Shown: positions 19,150 through 29,293 of the stretch, one piece after another
How positions within the stretch are numbered: the stretch's first letter is position 1
Layout of the letters: each line of letters opens with the position of its first letter
From: Pohlia nutans
Lineage: Eukaryota; Streptophyta; Bryopsida; Bryales; Mniaceae
Length of the DNA: 64,000 bases
Direction: 5' to 3'
Assembly: GCA_022496805.1 (NCBI GenBank)
Contig: CM040096.1
Location: forward strand, 8,433,501 to 8,497,500
Program-made: the position numbers and the translations under genes
Notes under the pieces: model-generated
Told to the model about the DNA's origin: nothing
Seen by the model: the letters and a program-made list of their open reading frames with translations, nothing else
Database searches by the model: none

Positions 19150-22100
19150 GTAGTGACCAAACAAAGCTCCGGTAATGATCTGATCATACCGGTAGTTGGT
19201 CCCGTGAAAGTTCAAATCATGTAACATTTATGGCATTAAGAGCTTTTTCCTTTTTTTTTCCTTTAAAACAAAATGTTGATAAAAGCTAAATTTTGTTTCA
19301 AGGTACCCATTGCATCTGAATCTCTTTGAAGATCTAGAATCTAGAAGGTAATTTCACAATTTTGGCGAAATTTTACAAACTTGGGTAATGCCCATGGTTA
19401 TGGCTTAGTTACAATTGACGTGAAAAGTAGTTTAAGCTGCCCTTGAACTGAAACCTCAAATCTATACTCGTCATAGATTTTGGAGTCGTGGGTATTGAAC
19501 AGTGACTATTGGTTGGTAATTTTAACCAAATTGCTACATAAATTTTGGGTTGGCAAATTGATACAAAGGATTTTTTTTATTTATAAATAAATAAATAATA
19601 GCTAGATATCCTACATGGAGTAATGACGTGTAGCTAGCCTCTTTAAAACTAGGTATCACCTGAGTATTGTCTAAGTAGCACCTAGGTAGCACATGTATAT
19701 TATCGTGATATTACCTGTATATTAATATGAAAAGTGCATCCGGATTGCTCTTCAAACCATAGAAAAGTAGCAAGAATGCTAAACTATCTCACCAAAAAAT
19801 TAAAAAATTGCACTGTAGCAGCAGTGCTCCATGCATGCAATGGAGAGTGGTCCCTCCAAATTTAAACTATTGTAACTGTGCCACAACATTGGAGTCTAGC
19901 ACCATGGTGCCAGAAAAAGAAACCCAGGAAACCACTAGTATTCATGAAGTTTCGTGAGGCGGGTAATTAGTTGAAGTCTTGGATGAATTGAAATCTCACA
20001 AGCCGGTGGCTTCATTGAGGACAGTCTTGAGAGGAGGGTGGAATGAGAGGCAATAAAAAGGAGCCCGGCCCTACAGCAGTCACAGCATTTGTAGGGCTCT
20101 TTGTTGCAGGCAGTTTCTGTAAGGAAGCTGGTGTGCACACATTTCTCTCGAGTTTTTTTTTTTTTCTCCTTGGTGCATCATTTGTTGCATGTTCTAGCTT
20201 ACAAAATGTTTTCAGGTGTCAAGGTTCTTGTAGTTGCAATTCTATACTCGCATTGCACATGGCTAACCATGTGCAATGCGTCGCACATTTGTCCCGCAAG
20301 CCACCTCTTTGCCACTTCAATAGTGCAAGGACATGCACCATGTCTTGTTGTATCCAATTTGATTTATTACTCTTTTCAACCTTTCATCTCCTTTGGCATA
20401 TTAACGAGCTTGGACAAGGGTCGAGTGCTATGTGGTTGCGGGCAGTAGTAAACCGCACATTAGAACTAAACAAAGGCATTTAACAATGTCGCACATTAGT
20501 CCGGCAAGCCGTCCCTTAATCACTTCAATAGCGCAAGGATGTTCACCCCGCACTCTTGAGTTCATAGTTGCACATTAACCATGGGAGCAAATGTTCAATT
20601 GTTTACATTTTATAACCTTTCATCTCCTTTTGACATATTAACGAGCTTCTTGTGTAGGCAAAGGTTGGGTAGGCAAAGGTTGGATACGCACATTAGCCAC
20701 AAAATTTATTCATGTGTCGCTTCAATAGATAGTCTGTGGGCAATGTGCAACATTAGCCCGCACTATTGGCCAAACATTAGCCTTGCAAATTACTCAGTTG
20801 GTGCCCCCAATAGTGCAAGGTTTTCAACCTTTCATATCCTTCTTGCATATTAATGAGTTTGAACTAGGGTCATGAGCAGGCAGAAAAGTAGGGTATGGTA
20901 GTTAAACGCACTCGCAAATCATTTGCACCTGCGGTTAATGTACATTAGCCTGCACTATTGGGTTAATGTCACACATTGCTCATTTGGTGCTTCAATAATT
21001 CAGGGTGCTTGAATAATCTATCGTTATCAACCTTTCATCTCCCTTTTTTCAACAACATGATGAAAAGCAACGGTTAAGCAGTGGGAACCGTCACTAACAT
21101 TCAAAGTAGGCGATGCTTAGTGTGTACGTGATTACTATTGTGGCATGCTCCAACTTTTGTTATGTGTGTTTCAAGAGTGATAAGACTAAAAAGGATATTT
21201 AATTTTATGTACAGGTGGTGTATTGCTTTTTCCTACAGTAAGTTCAGCATGGGATCCTCAACGATTTGGACGATCTTGGTGGCGATGGTGATGGTGTGGC
21301 AAGGCGTGGAGGGAGTGACGGTGACGATTGAGAACGAATCCGTCACGGTGGGGCAGAAGCTGGACATCCATTGCCGCTTCAAAGGCGGCCAGGACTTCGG
21401 CGCCATGACGATACTGCCGTTCAGCCATTTCTCGTGGACCTTCACCACCAGCTTCTTCGGCAACGACGTGATGACGTGCTCGTTTGCCGCGCCCGGCAAG
21501 CCCGCCACCACCATCGACGTGTTCATCGGGTACAGCTTCACCAAAGCGCCCTGCAACTGCAACGGCAAATCCGCCTGCTTCTGGCAGGTCTTGAACGAGG
21601 GCTTTTGGTGCAACCACGACTTCATCAAACTCTGGGGACCCAATTGATCTGAAAGTTACCTTCAATTTTTCATGAATCATGTGGCTCCATCTTGAATTGT
21701 ACACTGTACGTACATCACGCTAGCTACGTAGATTGTTGTATTCAATAGTCGATCTCTCAGTTTGCAAACCTTGAGACTTACGTTCTTCTTAAGTGTGATC
21801 GACTCCAATAACTTAGTGGAGTTGATACATTCATGAGGAGCCTGCATCTTACACTTTTGAATAAAATATCTGTTGTTTGATTAATCAATGCGTTTGGTTA
21901 ATTGTAAGTTACGTCGAGTTAGTATCAAAGTTTTTGCTTTTTTTTTGCAACTCGAACTTTGTCTGAAAGTAGGATTGATAGCTATGAACATAAGGAAGGA
22001 AAAAGAATGTTATGTAATTGAACTATCTACTCTATTTGAATTGGCCAATTCTAAACATCAAGCTAGGCAGATTGTTGTACAGTCTCTCAGTTTGCAGATC

Positions 22101-22570
22101 TTCTTTTAAGTGTGACTCTAATTGTGGAGTGGATACTTGAGGAGTTTTTGAAAAAAATCTTGTTTTAGAAATCAATGCGTTTAGTTGATTTTAATTTCAT
22201 CAAGGTAGTTGCAATGTTTTTTTTGGGTGCAACTCCAACTTTTTCCGAAGGTGGGATTGATAACACTCTAGGATTTGTTTCAAAATAAAAAGCGTGCAGG
22301 AACATTGTGCACAAAGGGAGTATGTGCGTTTTTATTATGGAACAGAGGGAGTATCACAAAGCACCACCATGAGCATAAGGAAGGAAAAATAATTATGTAG
22401 TTGGACCTATTTTCTTTTTAGAGTTTTGTTTTTCCGCCTTTGTTTTCATGACAAAAAACCCAAAAGTATCAATGTGTCGATTTGAAATGTTGCTAGGGTT
22501 TAGGGATTTAGCTTGGTGGATTCACGATGAGATTGGTTAGGTTTATAATCATGAAGAAAGAGTTCTTTGG
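19150..22570. repeat. Right arm of the S1 inverted duplication
   Basis: Inverted match to the left arm (12090-16205). Order from inner to outer: GATCATTAC block, CATGAAGTTTCGTGAGGCGG block (19944), modular 5' flank, S1 gene (21249-21647), shared 3' flank with AATAAA at 21860-21865, and a diverged second 3' flank (22070-22230) whose S1 gene is missing. A further partial copy of the outer flank lies at 23340-23910. The coding region is much better conserved between arms than the flanks. Confidence 0.75.
21249..21647 (+). CDS. S1-like secreted protein, copy 3 (near-identical to copy 1)
   Basis: 132 aa and a single exon, with the same start choice and domain layout as the gene at 13643-14041: 22-residue signal peptide, then an S1 domain with six cysteines ending WCNHDF. 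The six differences from copy 1 are scattered conservative or surface-type changes (for example Q/H before the first mature cysteine, G/S and K/N in the FFG loop, M/I, V/A, P/L near the end). An AATAAA lies about 213 nt past the stop. No frameshift or stop is present, so both copies look functional. Specific role unknown. Confidence 0.9.
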   Translation: MGSSTIWTILVAMVMVWQGVEGVTVTIENESVTVGQKLDIHCRFKGGQDFGAMTILPFSHFSWTFTTSFFGNDVMTCSFAAPGKPATTIDVFIGYSFTKAPCNCNGKSACFWQVLNEGFWCNHDFIKLWGPN

Positions 22571-22589
22571 GGGTAGTACCAACCTTGTC

Positions 22590-23054
22590 GCTCACGGTTT
22601 GGTAGGTACCAACCTGCAATTATTTTTGATAACTTGGCCTGCCTTGCAATTGCCAAACATAATCTCAATGGAAGAGAGTTGAGCCGTTTGACTTCTTTGA
22701 TGGCTCAAGATTGTTAATATTACCTAACAACCTCATTAATACACGTTAACCAATCAAAAAGTTGCAGATTAATGTCAACGATCACATCTATGTATTGATT
22801 GTATTGATGGCAGACCAATAAAATTTCTACTTTATACCACCATGTTGCAAATTTGCACAAGCAAGTAGGCAAGCATTATCAGTCTTAACTTGCCCCTCCT
22901 TAACCAATCAAAACATGTCACGAAGGCAAAACTCTCCTGCATTGAGATTATGGACTCATTAATTCTAAGTTATCAAAAGTAATTGTAGGTAAGCATTAAC
23001 CTCACCGCCCATAGCTCGGTAGGTACCAACCTACAATTATTTTTGATAACTTCG
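22590..23054 (+). repeat. Direct duplication of a GGTAGGTACCAACCT block
   Basis: GGTAGGTACCAACCTGCAAT followed by TATTTTTGATAACTT occurs at about 22600-22635 and again at 23020-23052. The right-hand copy is interrupted by the MITE at 23055-23325. The interval between is gene-free. Confidence 0.6.
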
Positions 23055-23325
23055 TCAGGAATTAGGACCTCACTGATTTTTAAGGATTTCCGTGCAAAGT
23101 CCGATATTTCATGGATTCTTGCATTTTTCGCATAGATTTCACGCTAATTTTGCTCTAAATCTGCAAGGCTTCTACATTTACTCTTTTCATTATCTAACAA
23201 AGTGCAGAATCCGTGCGGAATTAGCGTGAAATCCGTGCACAATCTGTGCGAAAAATGTACAAACCTATGAAATATCGATTGTCGCACGGAAATCGTTTAA
23301 AATCCCTAGTGTCCTAAATTCCTGA
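23055..23325 (+). mobile_element. Foldback MITE, 271 bp
   Basis: It begins TCAGGAATTAGGACC and ends with TCCTAAATTCCTGA; the arms stay complementary inward through GGATTTCCGTGC and GCACGGAAATC and through CGCATAGATTTCACGC. The neighbouring copy of the host sequence (22625-22650, GATAACTTGGCCTGCCTTGC) lacks it, giving an empty-site comparison. Superfamily is not determined. Confidence 0.75.
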
Positions 23326-23339
23326 TGTTGGCATGCCTT

Positions 23340-23910
23340 GCAATTACTTAGTCCAATAACTTTGTGGAGTTGAGACATGAGGAGACTGCAAATTACAGTT
23401 TTTAATAAATAGTTTCTTGTTTAATAAATCAATGCAACATTTGGTTAATTTTAACTGATCAAGTAGTCACAAAGTATTTTTTTGTGCGACTCCAACTTTT
23501 TCCGAAAGTAGGATTGATAACACTCCAGACTCTGTTCCGAAATAAAATGCCCGCGGGAACATTGTCCATAAAAGAAGTAAGTGATTTTTTATTTTGGAAT
23601 AGAAGGAGCATCACAAAGCACCACAATGAACATTAAAAAAAAGGTTATGTAGTTAAACCATCTATTGTCTATTTCTTTTTAGAATTTTGTTTTTCCGCCT
23701 TTGCATGTCAAAAAAAAGCCAAAAGTTTCAATGTGTCACTATTTGAAATGTTGCTAGGGTTTAGGGATTTAGCTTCGTGGATTCATGATGAGATTGGTTA
23801 GTTTCATAATCATGAAGAAAGAGCTCGTTGGGGGTACTTCATCTATCCATAGTTTTAGGGCATGAGGAGTGAGATCTACCCTTGGTACTTCCTTTCGGAA
23901 GTAGATTGGT
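23340..23910 (+). repeat. Third partial copy of the S1 outer flank
   Basis: Repeats 22090-22570: a CAATAACTTTGTGGAGTTGA phrase, the AAATCAATGC phrase, a Stowaway-like piece near 23522-23610, the TTCCGCCTTTG block and the ATGTTGCTAGGGTTTAGGGA block. No S1 coding remnant is visible in it. Confidence 0.65.
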
Positions 23911-24105
23911 TAAGGAAGAGGATCTTTGTAGGTCTTCTTCTTTTAACACACATTTTGTTAAAATTGAACTACCAGACTAGAAAAGTGATGGGGAGTGTAG
24001 AAAAGAGCATTTATTCATTTTCCACGAATAAGAGAAATATTGTGTAGAAAAATTGGAGACTTATCTCAATTGAGAAGGGCAGCACTCCCCATCACTTTTC
24101 CAGTA

Positions 24106-25083
24106 CAGTGGGGTCCAACATGGAATGGCGTTTTCGGTTTCGCAGTGAGAAAAATTTCAGTACTGCCAACTTTGAAAGCCTCCCGAGAGCTCAAATATTG
24201 GTATTTTACCACGAAAATTCTACCAGAGACTTATCTTTAAGTTAATTATATGTATGCCAAATTTCAAGGCCAAAAGATTCACCAAAAAAACGTTATTCAA
24301 AATCTACCAACATTGGTAGTTATTCACTGCTGCCAACTTTGACAACCTCCCAAAGATTGAATTAATTTTTTTTTGCCATGAAATTCTTGGAAAAAGAACT
24401 TCTTTATGTTAATAACATATGATAAAAATTTCAAGGCCAGAAGATTAATACAAAAAATATATTGACAATCTACCAACATGTGTAGTTGTGGGAAACAATG
24501 GGGGAAACTTTGCTACCAACTTTGACACCCTCCCTACGGTTGAGAAATTGTCTATTTACCATGAAATTTTTGGTACAACATGCTCTTTATGACAAAATCA
24601 TTCATGCCAAATTTCAAGGTCAAAAAATCTATACAAAGAAAATTATTTACAATCTACCAATGTGTGTAGTTTCCCCCATTGTTTCCCACAACTACACATG
24701 TTGGTAGATTGTTAATATCGTTTTTTGTATTAATCTTTTGGCCTTGAAATTTTTATCATATGTTATTAACATAAAGAAGTTTTTTTTCCTAGAATTTTAT
24801 GGCAAAAACAAATTTAATTCAATCTTTGGGAGGCTGTCAAAGTTGGCAGCAGTGAAAACATTTCCACAGCTACCAATGTTGGTAGATTCTGAATAACTTT
24901 TTTTGGGTGAATCTTTTGGCCTTGAAATTTGGCATACATATAATTAACTTAAAGATAAGTCTCTGGTAGAATTTTCGTGGTAAAATACCAATATTTGAGC
25001 TCTCGGGAGGCTTTCAAAGTTGGCAGTACTGAAATTTTTCTCATTGCGAAACCAAAAACGCCATTCCATGTTGGACCCCACTG
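24106..25083 (+). mobile_element. 978-bp palindromic TA-flanked foldback element, copy 1
   Basis: It starts CAGTGGGGTCCAACATGGAA, ends with the exact inverse, and is flanked by TA (24104-24105, 25084-25085). CAGT-type ends with a TA duplication fit Tc1/mariner-like elements. The left half has three related modules (anchors CCAACTTTGA at about 24165, 24332 and 24515) and the right half mirrors the first two. A frame of 73 codons in the middle is a by-product, not a transposase. A second copy of identical length lies at 41289-42266, inverted relative to this one. Confidence 0.85.
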
Positions 25084-25501
25084 TACAATAGTCTAGTTTT
25101 AACAAAATATGTGTTATTTGTTCGTGGCATGACTTAATTCTTTTCATTCTGCTTGGTTTGAGACCATAATGTTTGGAAGAGTTTATGATTCTTTTTCTCT
25201 CTTGCCATGATTGTCATCTAAAAAGTGTCAAATATAATTCACGAAACCTAGAAAGCTAGAGTGAATCATTGTTAGACAAATGCTTCCATTTCTAATCTGA
25301 TAATGAATGGCTTGTGAGAATCAATCTCACTTCCTTTCCTCTCATGTAGGAAGGCCGTAATTATGATTTTTTTGAATTTGGGGTTTTGTAAATCAATGTT
25401 GTCTAATTCAAGGCAAATCGTAGTAGTCTCATCGTTGTGCAACTCTGGCTTAGTCCATAAATAGAATTGATACATGATCATGAGACTGATTGATTGATTA
25501 A

Positions 25502-25725
25502 CTCTTAAAGGGCTGATGGTGATAGTAGATACGTTGGCATATATTTGACATTTTTATAAATAGAAATTTCCAAATTGAGACTCCAATAGCTCATTAAAAT
25601 CATGTCGACATGAATTTTAACTCCATTTTTTATCTTAAACCCATAGGAGGTGTGGAACCATGCCAAATACAATGAAATATTGGTGTATAATACTGGTTGG
25701 AAAGGGCTCATTGGACTTTTAAGGG
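25502..25725 (+). mobile_element. TTAA-flanked element, family E, copy 2
   Basis: TTAA at 25498-25501 and 25726-25729. The ends are CTCTTAAAGGGCTGATGG and TTTTAAGGG. It aligns closely with 9281-9505, which is nearly the same length (225 bp against 224 bp). No coding capacity. Confidence 0.82.
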
Positions 25726-25766
25726 TTAAGTTATTAAATGATTCCAAATGAGGTTTAATAAATTAA

Positions 25767-26332
25767 CCCCTAAACGTCCTCACCTCTTTCCAGATATGGA
25801 GAATTTCAAAGATGTTTTATAAAATGTAACTAAGAGGGATATTTTGCACTTTAATTATGAATAAAAGTTGTACATTATGAATTTTTGATTCTATTCATAC
25901 GGTTAGATCTATGATTGCAATCACCAATATTTTGTATAAAATTTAAAACTTAAAATTGAAAATTATTTTGTAATTTGATCACAAATAAGATATTGATACT
26001 TTGTACATGAAACTTTTTGTGATTGGTTGAAATGTAATATTCTAAGTGTAGTGATTTTTGGAGATTTTTTGGTTGCTTAATTTATAAGTTGACTTTTTTA
26101 AGAGCACTTTTATATTGAAATCTTTGAAATTTTGGGTGAAACACTACAACATGAAATGAGGCATAAAATTTTCACAAATTATCGCCTTTCTAATCGGATC
26201 ACACATGCATGAAGCTAACTTTGCATAAAATATATAGTAAAAAATCCACACTGCAAAAAGTCAATGACGGATGAGAAAACTATGTATTATTTTGCTCATT
26301 GTTCACTTTCTGGACGGTTGGACGTTTAGGGG
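25767..26332 (+). mobile_element. TTAA-flanked element, family A, copy 2 (uninterrupted)
   Basis: TTAA at 25763-25766 and 26333-26336. Ends CCCCTAAACGTCC and GGACGTTTAGGGG form a 13-bp perfect inverted repeat. Length is 566 bp. It supplies the empty site for the nested insertion at 4099: GGTTGCTTAATTTATAAG at 26071-26088. Confidence 0.85.
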
Positions 26333-26487
26333 TTAATGTTGGCCAATTCTAAACATCAAGGCAGATTGTAGTAGCAAAAATGCTGATATCGAGTGTTGCC
26401 ACATGTTTCTATACCAGTGTTTAAGGTTTCAATCTCAAATTCAATTGGCCTTATTTAGAGTGCCATTGGTTTTGGGTGGGTGTTTAA

Positions 26488-27059
26488 CCCCTAACTGCCC
26501 AACCTTCCATGTTTTGGACGATGTATAGATTTCATCCACGTTTTCTCATCCATCATGCACTTTTTGCAAAGAAAAAAAAAATACTACAAAGTTTTATGGT
26601 AAGATAGCTTCATGCATATGTGATCCCATTGGAAAGGGGATGATTTTTGAAGATTTTATGTCTCATTTCATGTTGCAGTGATTCACCAAAAAAAATCGAA
26701 GATTTTAGTCTAAATGTGCTCTTGAAAAAATAAACTCATAAATTTAAGCAACCAAAAAACCTCCAAAAATCACTACACTTAGAGTATTACATTTCAACCC
26801 ATCACAAAAATAACCTTCTACAGATTGTCCATATCTTATTCGTAATTGAATTACAAAATATTTTTGAATTTCAAGTTTCAATTTTTATAAAAAAAATATT
26901 GGTGATAGCAATTGGAGATCTAACCATATGGATAGAATCTAAAATTTACAATGCACAACTTTTATTCATACTTCAAGTTCAAAAAATCCTCTTAATTGCA
27001 TTTTATAATGCATCTTTACAAAACTGCCAAATTTGGAGAGGAGTGAGGACGTTTAGGAG
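26488..27059 (-). mobile_element. TTAA-flanked element, family A, copy 3 (inverted)
   Basis: TTAA at 26484-26487 and 27060-27063. Ends CCCCTAACTGCCC and GGACGTTTAGGAG. It is in opposite orientation to the copy at 25767-26332, only 150 bp away, so the two could fold back on each other. No coding capacity. Confidence 0.83.
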
Positions 27060-27329
27060 TTAAACCGGGCATGCAATCATATAAGGCGTATTTGTATAGG
27101 GATGCTTTCAAAGTCACACTTTATAGTCACTCATTCCAAAACTTGCACATACAAGCATACAGGCAAGGAGATTTTGACCTTCAATATCCAAAGTATTTTT
27201 TTGCTAAACAAAACAAACATTAGAATCATCCGAAAACAAAACTCATCCATGAGCAAAGTTCAAGTGGAGTTCTCTTCTTATAATTACAATTTCTAACAAG
27301 CATTGCTTATGAATAGTTTCCATGGTCAG

Positions 27330-27420
27330 GGCTTTTGGCTTGGGAGAACGTGTGCGAACGCTCTTCTAGCATTGGGGAGGTCACGAGTTCCACACCCCAT
27401 GATGGTGCAAGGCCTTGCTT
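27330..27420 (+). mobile_element. Possible tRNA-derived SINE fragment
   Basis: An A-box-like TGGCTTGGGAG (about 27336) is followed after roughly 40 nt by a B-box-like GGTCACGAGTTCC (27379-27391), the usual spacing in tRNA-derived SINE heads. The 3' limit and any tail cannot be placed. Weak. Confidence 0.35.
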
Positions 27421-29293
27421 TAAATTATTCTCCAACTGCCCATATACTAGTTTTGCAATCTTTTAGAACTAAAAACGAGTATAAGGTGAGTTGATTTCTT
27501 TCCACTTTGAGACACTCTTTTTGGTTAACTCTAGTATATCTTGTAGTAAATAGAGTTAACCGAAAAGTTAGCCCAAAGAAGAAAGTTTTGACAAACTCAT
27601 ATTGAATTCCTCTTGAACTCATATTGAAATATAAATAGACCAAAAACTAGTCTATGACAAGTTGGGAGACAATCTAAAACAAGGCACTGCCATTATTCTC
27701 CCTACCTCGCTATGGCTCCCATACCTTCCACCAAAGCTCCAAGCCCATGGCCCAGAAGGGGACAATCTGTGACAAGACACTATTCAACCCAAGTATTGTT
27801 CAATAGAGAGGTTAGAAGTAGAGCAAAAAGGGAAGTTAGATACACTTCTTTTTGGTTAACTCTAATCTCAAGAGGATTTCAAAGAACCTAAGCTTATGAA
27901 ATTATGAATGTTCAAATTTGGTTGCATACGCGTGTTAAAGTTTGGTTGCACATAAATGGTACGTAGTAGAACCGAGCAAGAAGTCAGAGTCTGCAGTTTG
28001 TCAGTGTCTGTCAAAGCATTGTCAGTGCGGTATTTACAACATCTGTAAATAGGAAAGGCCGGGTGCCGGCAATGGCCAAAGAATGTAATCATGTTACAGT
28101 TGTGTCGTGAAAAAACTGTCATTGAGAGAATGGGAAAAGACAGACGGAGAAAAAAGAGTCAGGCTTCATGTTATCCAGAATTATTGAAGACTCAGGATGC
28201 AAACGTGACGGTCCACAAATGATCATTCATGCGAGAGCTTATCCCGGGAGAATGAATGTCATCATGCAGACAGGACATGAAGGTCCAGTTGCTCTGGATA
28301 ACTGTTCCTGTTCGTGCACACAAACTCCTGCCATATCCAGCGAAAAGAGCATGTTCTAGGCCCTGGGCTTCTGGCAACAAAAACAAAGCAGGAAAGAGGA
28401 TATAACAGAGAGAGAGAGAGAGAGAGCTAGCAATGACCTTGCTTCAATGTTTGCGTGCCAGCGGGGTACGTCTGTCTACGCAATGCCAGTCAATCATGAG
28501 AGCAAAAATAGCAACAATCATTCAAGAGACAACAAACGATTCAAGGCCCCCTCCCTTACCGACAATGATTCTGGCCGCCTTCCTGCTTGTCAGTGCCACT
28601 CCATGTGTTGGGTGGTACTACCACTGATGTTTCTTCTTCTGGCTTCCAAAAACAGGTGTCACCTGCTTATTATTACTTGAACCGTCTCAAACGCTCACGT
28701 TCCAATCCATTCGCAGTTTCCTCTTTTAACTTTTGTGACACTGGCTCCCCTTTTGATCGGTAGAATCACAACCACCGACGTCTTGAATTTACCCATGTCT
28801 GCAGAGTACACTAGAATGGAGTACACTGTCACAAGTACAGAATGCTACTTTCTAAACAGAAAAAAAGAAGGAAAATGCTAATTGATTCAGAAGACACTGG
28901 TCAGTGAGGTACTACTGACGCACTGAAATTGGATTGCAAAGCATACTTTGTATGCATGGATATAGTACAACTGTTCAGAGTGGCAGAATAGCCACGAACA
29001 ATGACACTAGACAGCCTGTGACGATTTAGTCAGGAAGCCGTATGTTTCAGTCAGAATCTACTATCACATGAAAAGGATGTACCGAAGGATTATACCTGAA
29101 TAATAATCCCCCCCGTGTGCAACCTGGAAGCGGGGCTATTCTACATATGTGCATGTATCTACTTATTCTCCTAGACCATAAGAAGATGGCAAATAATCGA
29201 CTTGTAACAGATTTAGAGCTCTTAGTTTACAAGTGTCCGCAACAGAAGGTAGCTTGCTGTAAGAACAAAAAGGGTGGGGGGGGTCGACTTGAA
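27421..29293. other. Gene-free region, 3' side of the membrane-protein gene
   Basis: I find no convincing coding exon. A (GA)n run lies at 28409-28426 and a short G run at 29276-29283. The last few hundred bases before 29294 probably include the 3' untranslated region of the minus-strand membrane-protein gene. Several 60-80 codon frames show no recognisable similarity. Confidence 0.45.

Noticed and set aside
24486..24707. A 73-codon frame conserved almost exactly at 41665-41886
   Set aside because: Both lie in the centre of the 978-bp palindromic element. Conservation reflects recent copying of the element, the frame has no domain, and it reads through inverted-repeat modules.
25767..26332. 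CCCTAAA/TTTAGGG motifs resembling plant telomere repeats
   Set aside because: Only one copy occurs at each transposon end and never as a tandem array. They belong to the element termini.
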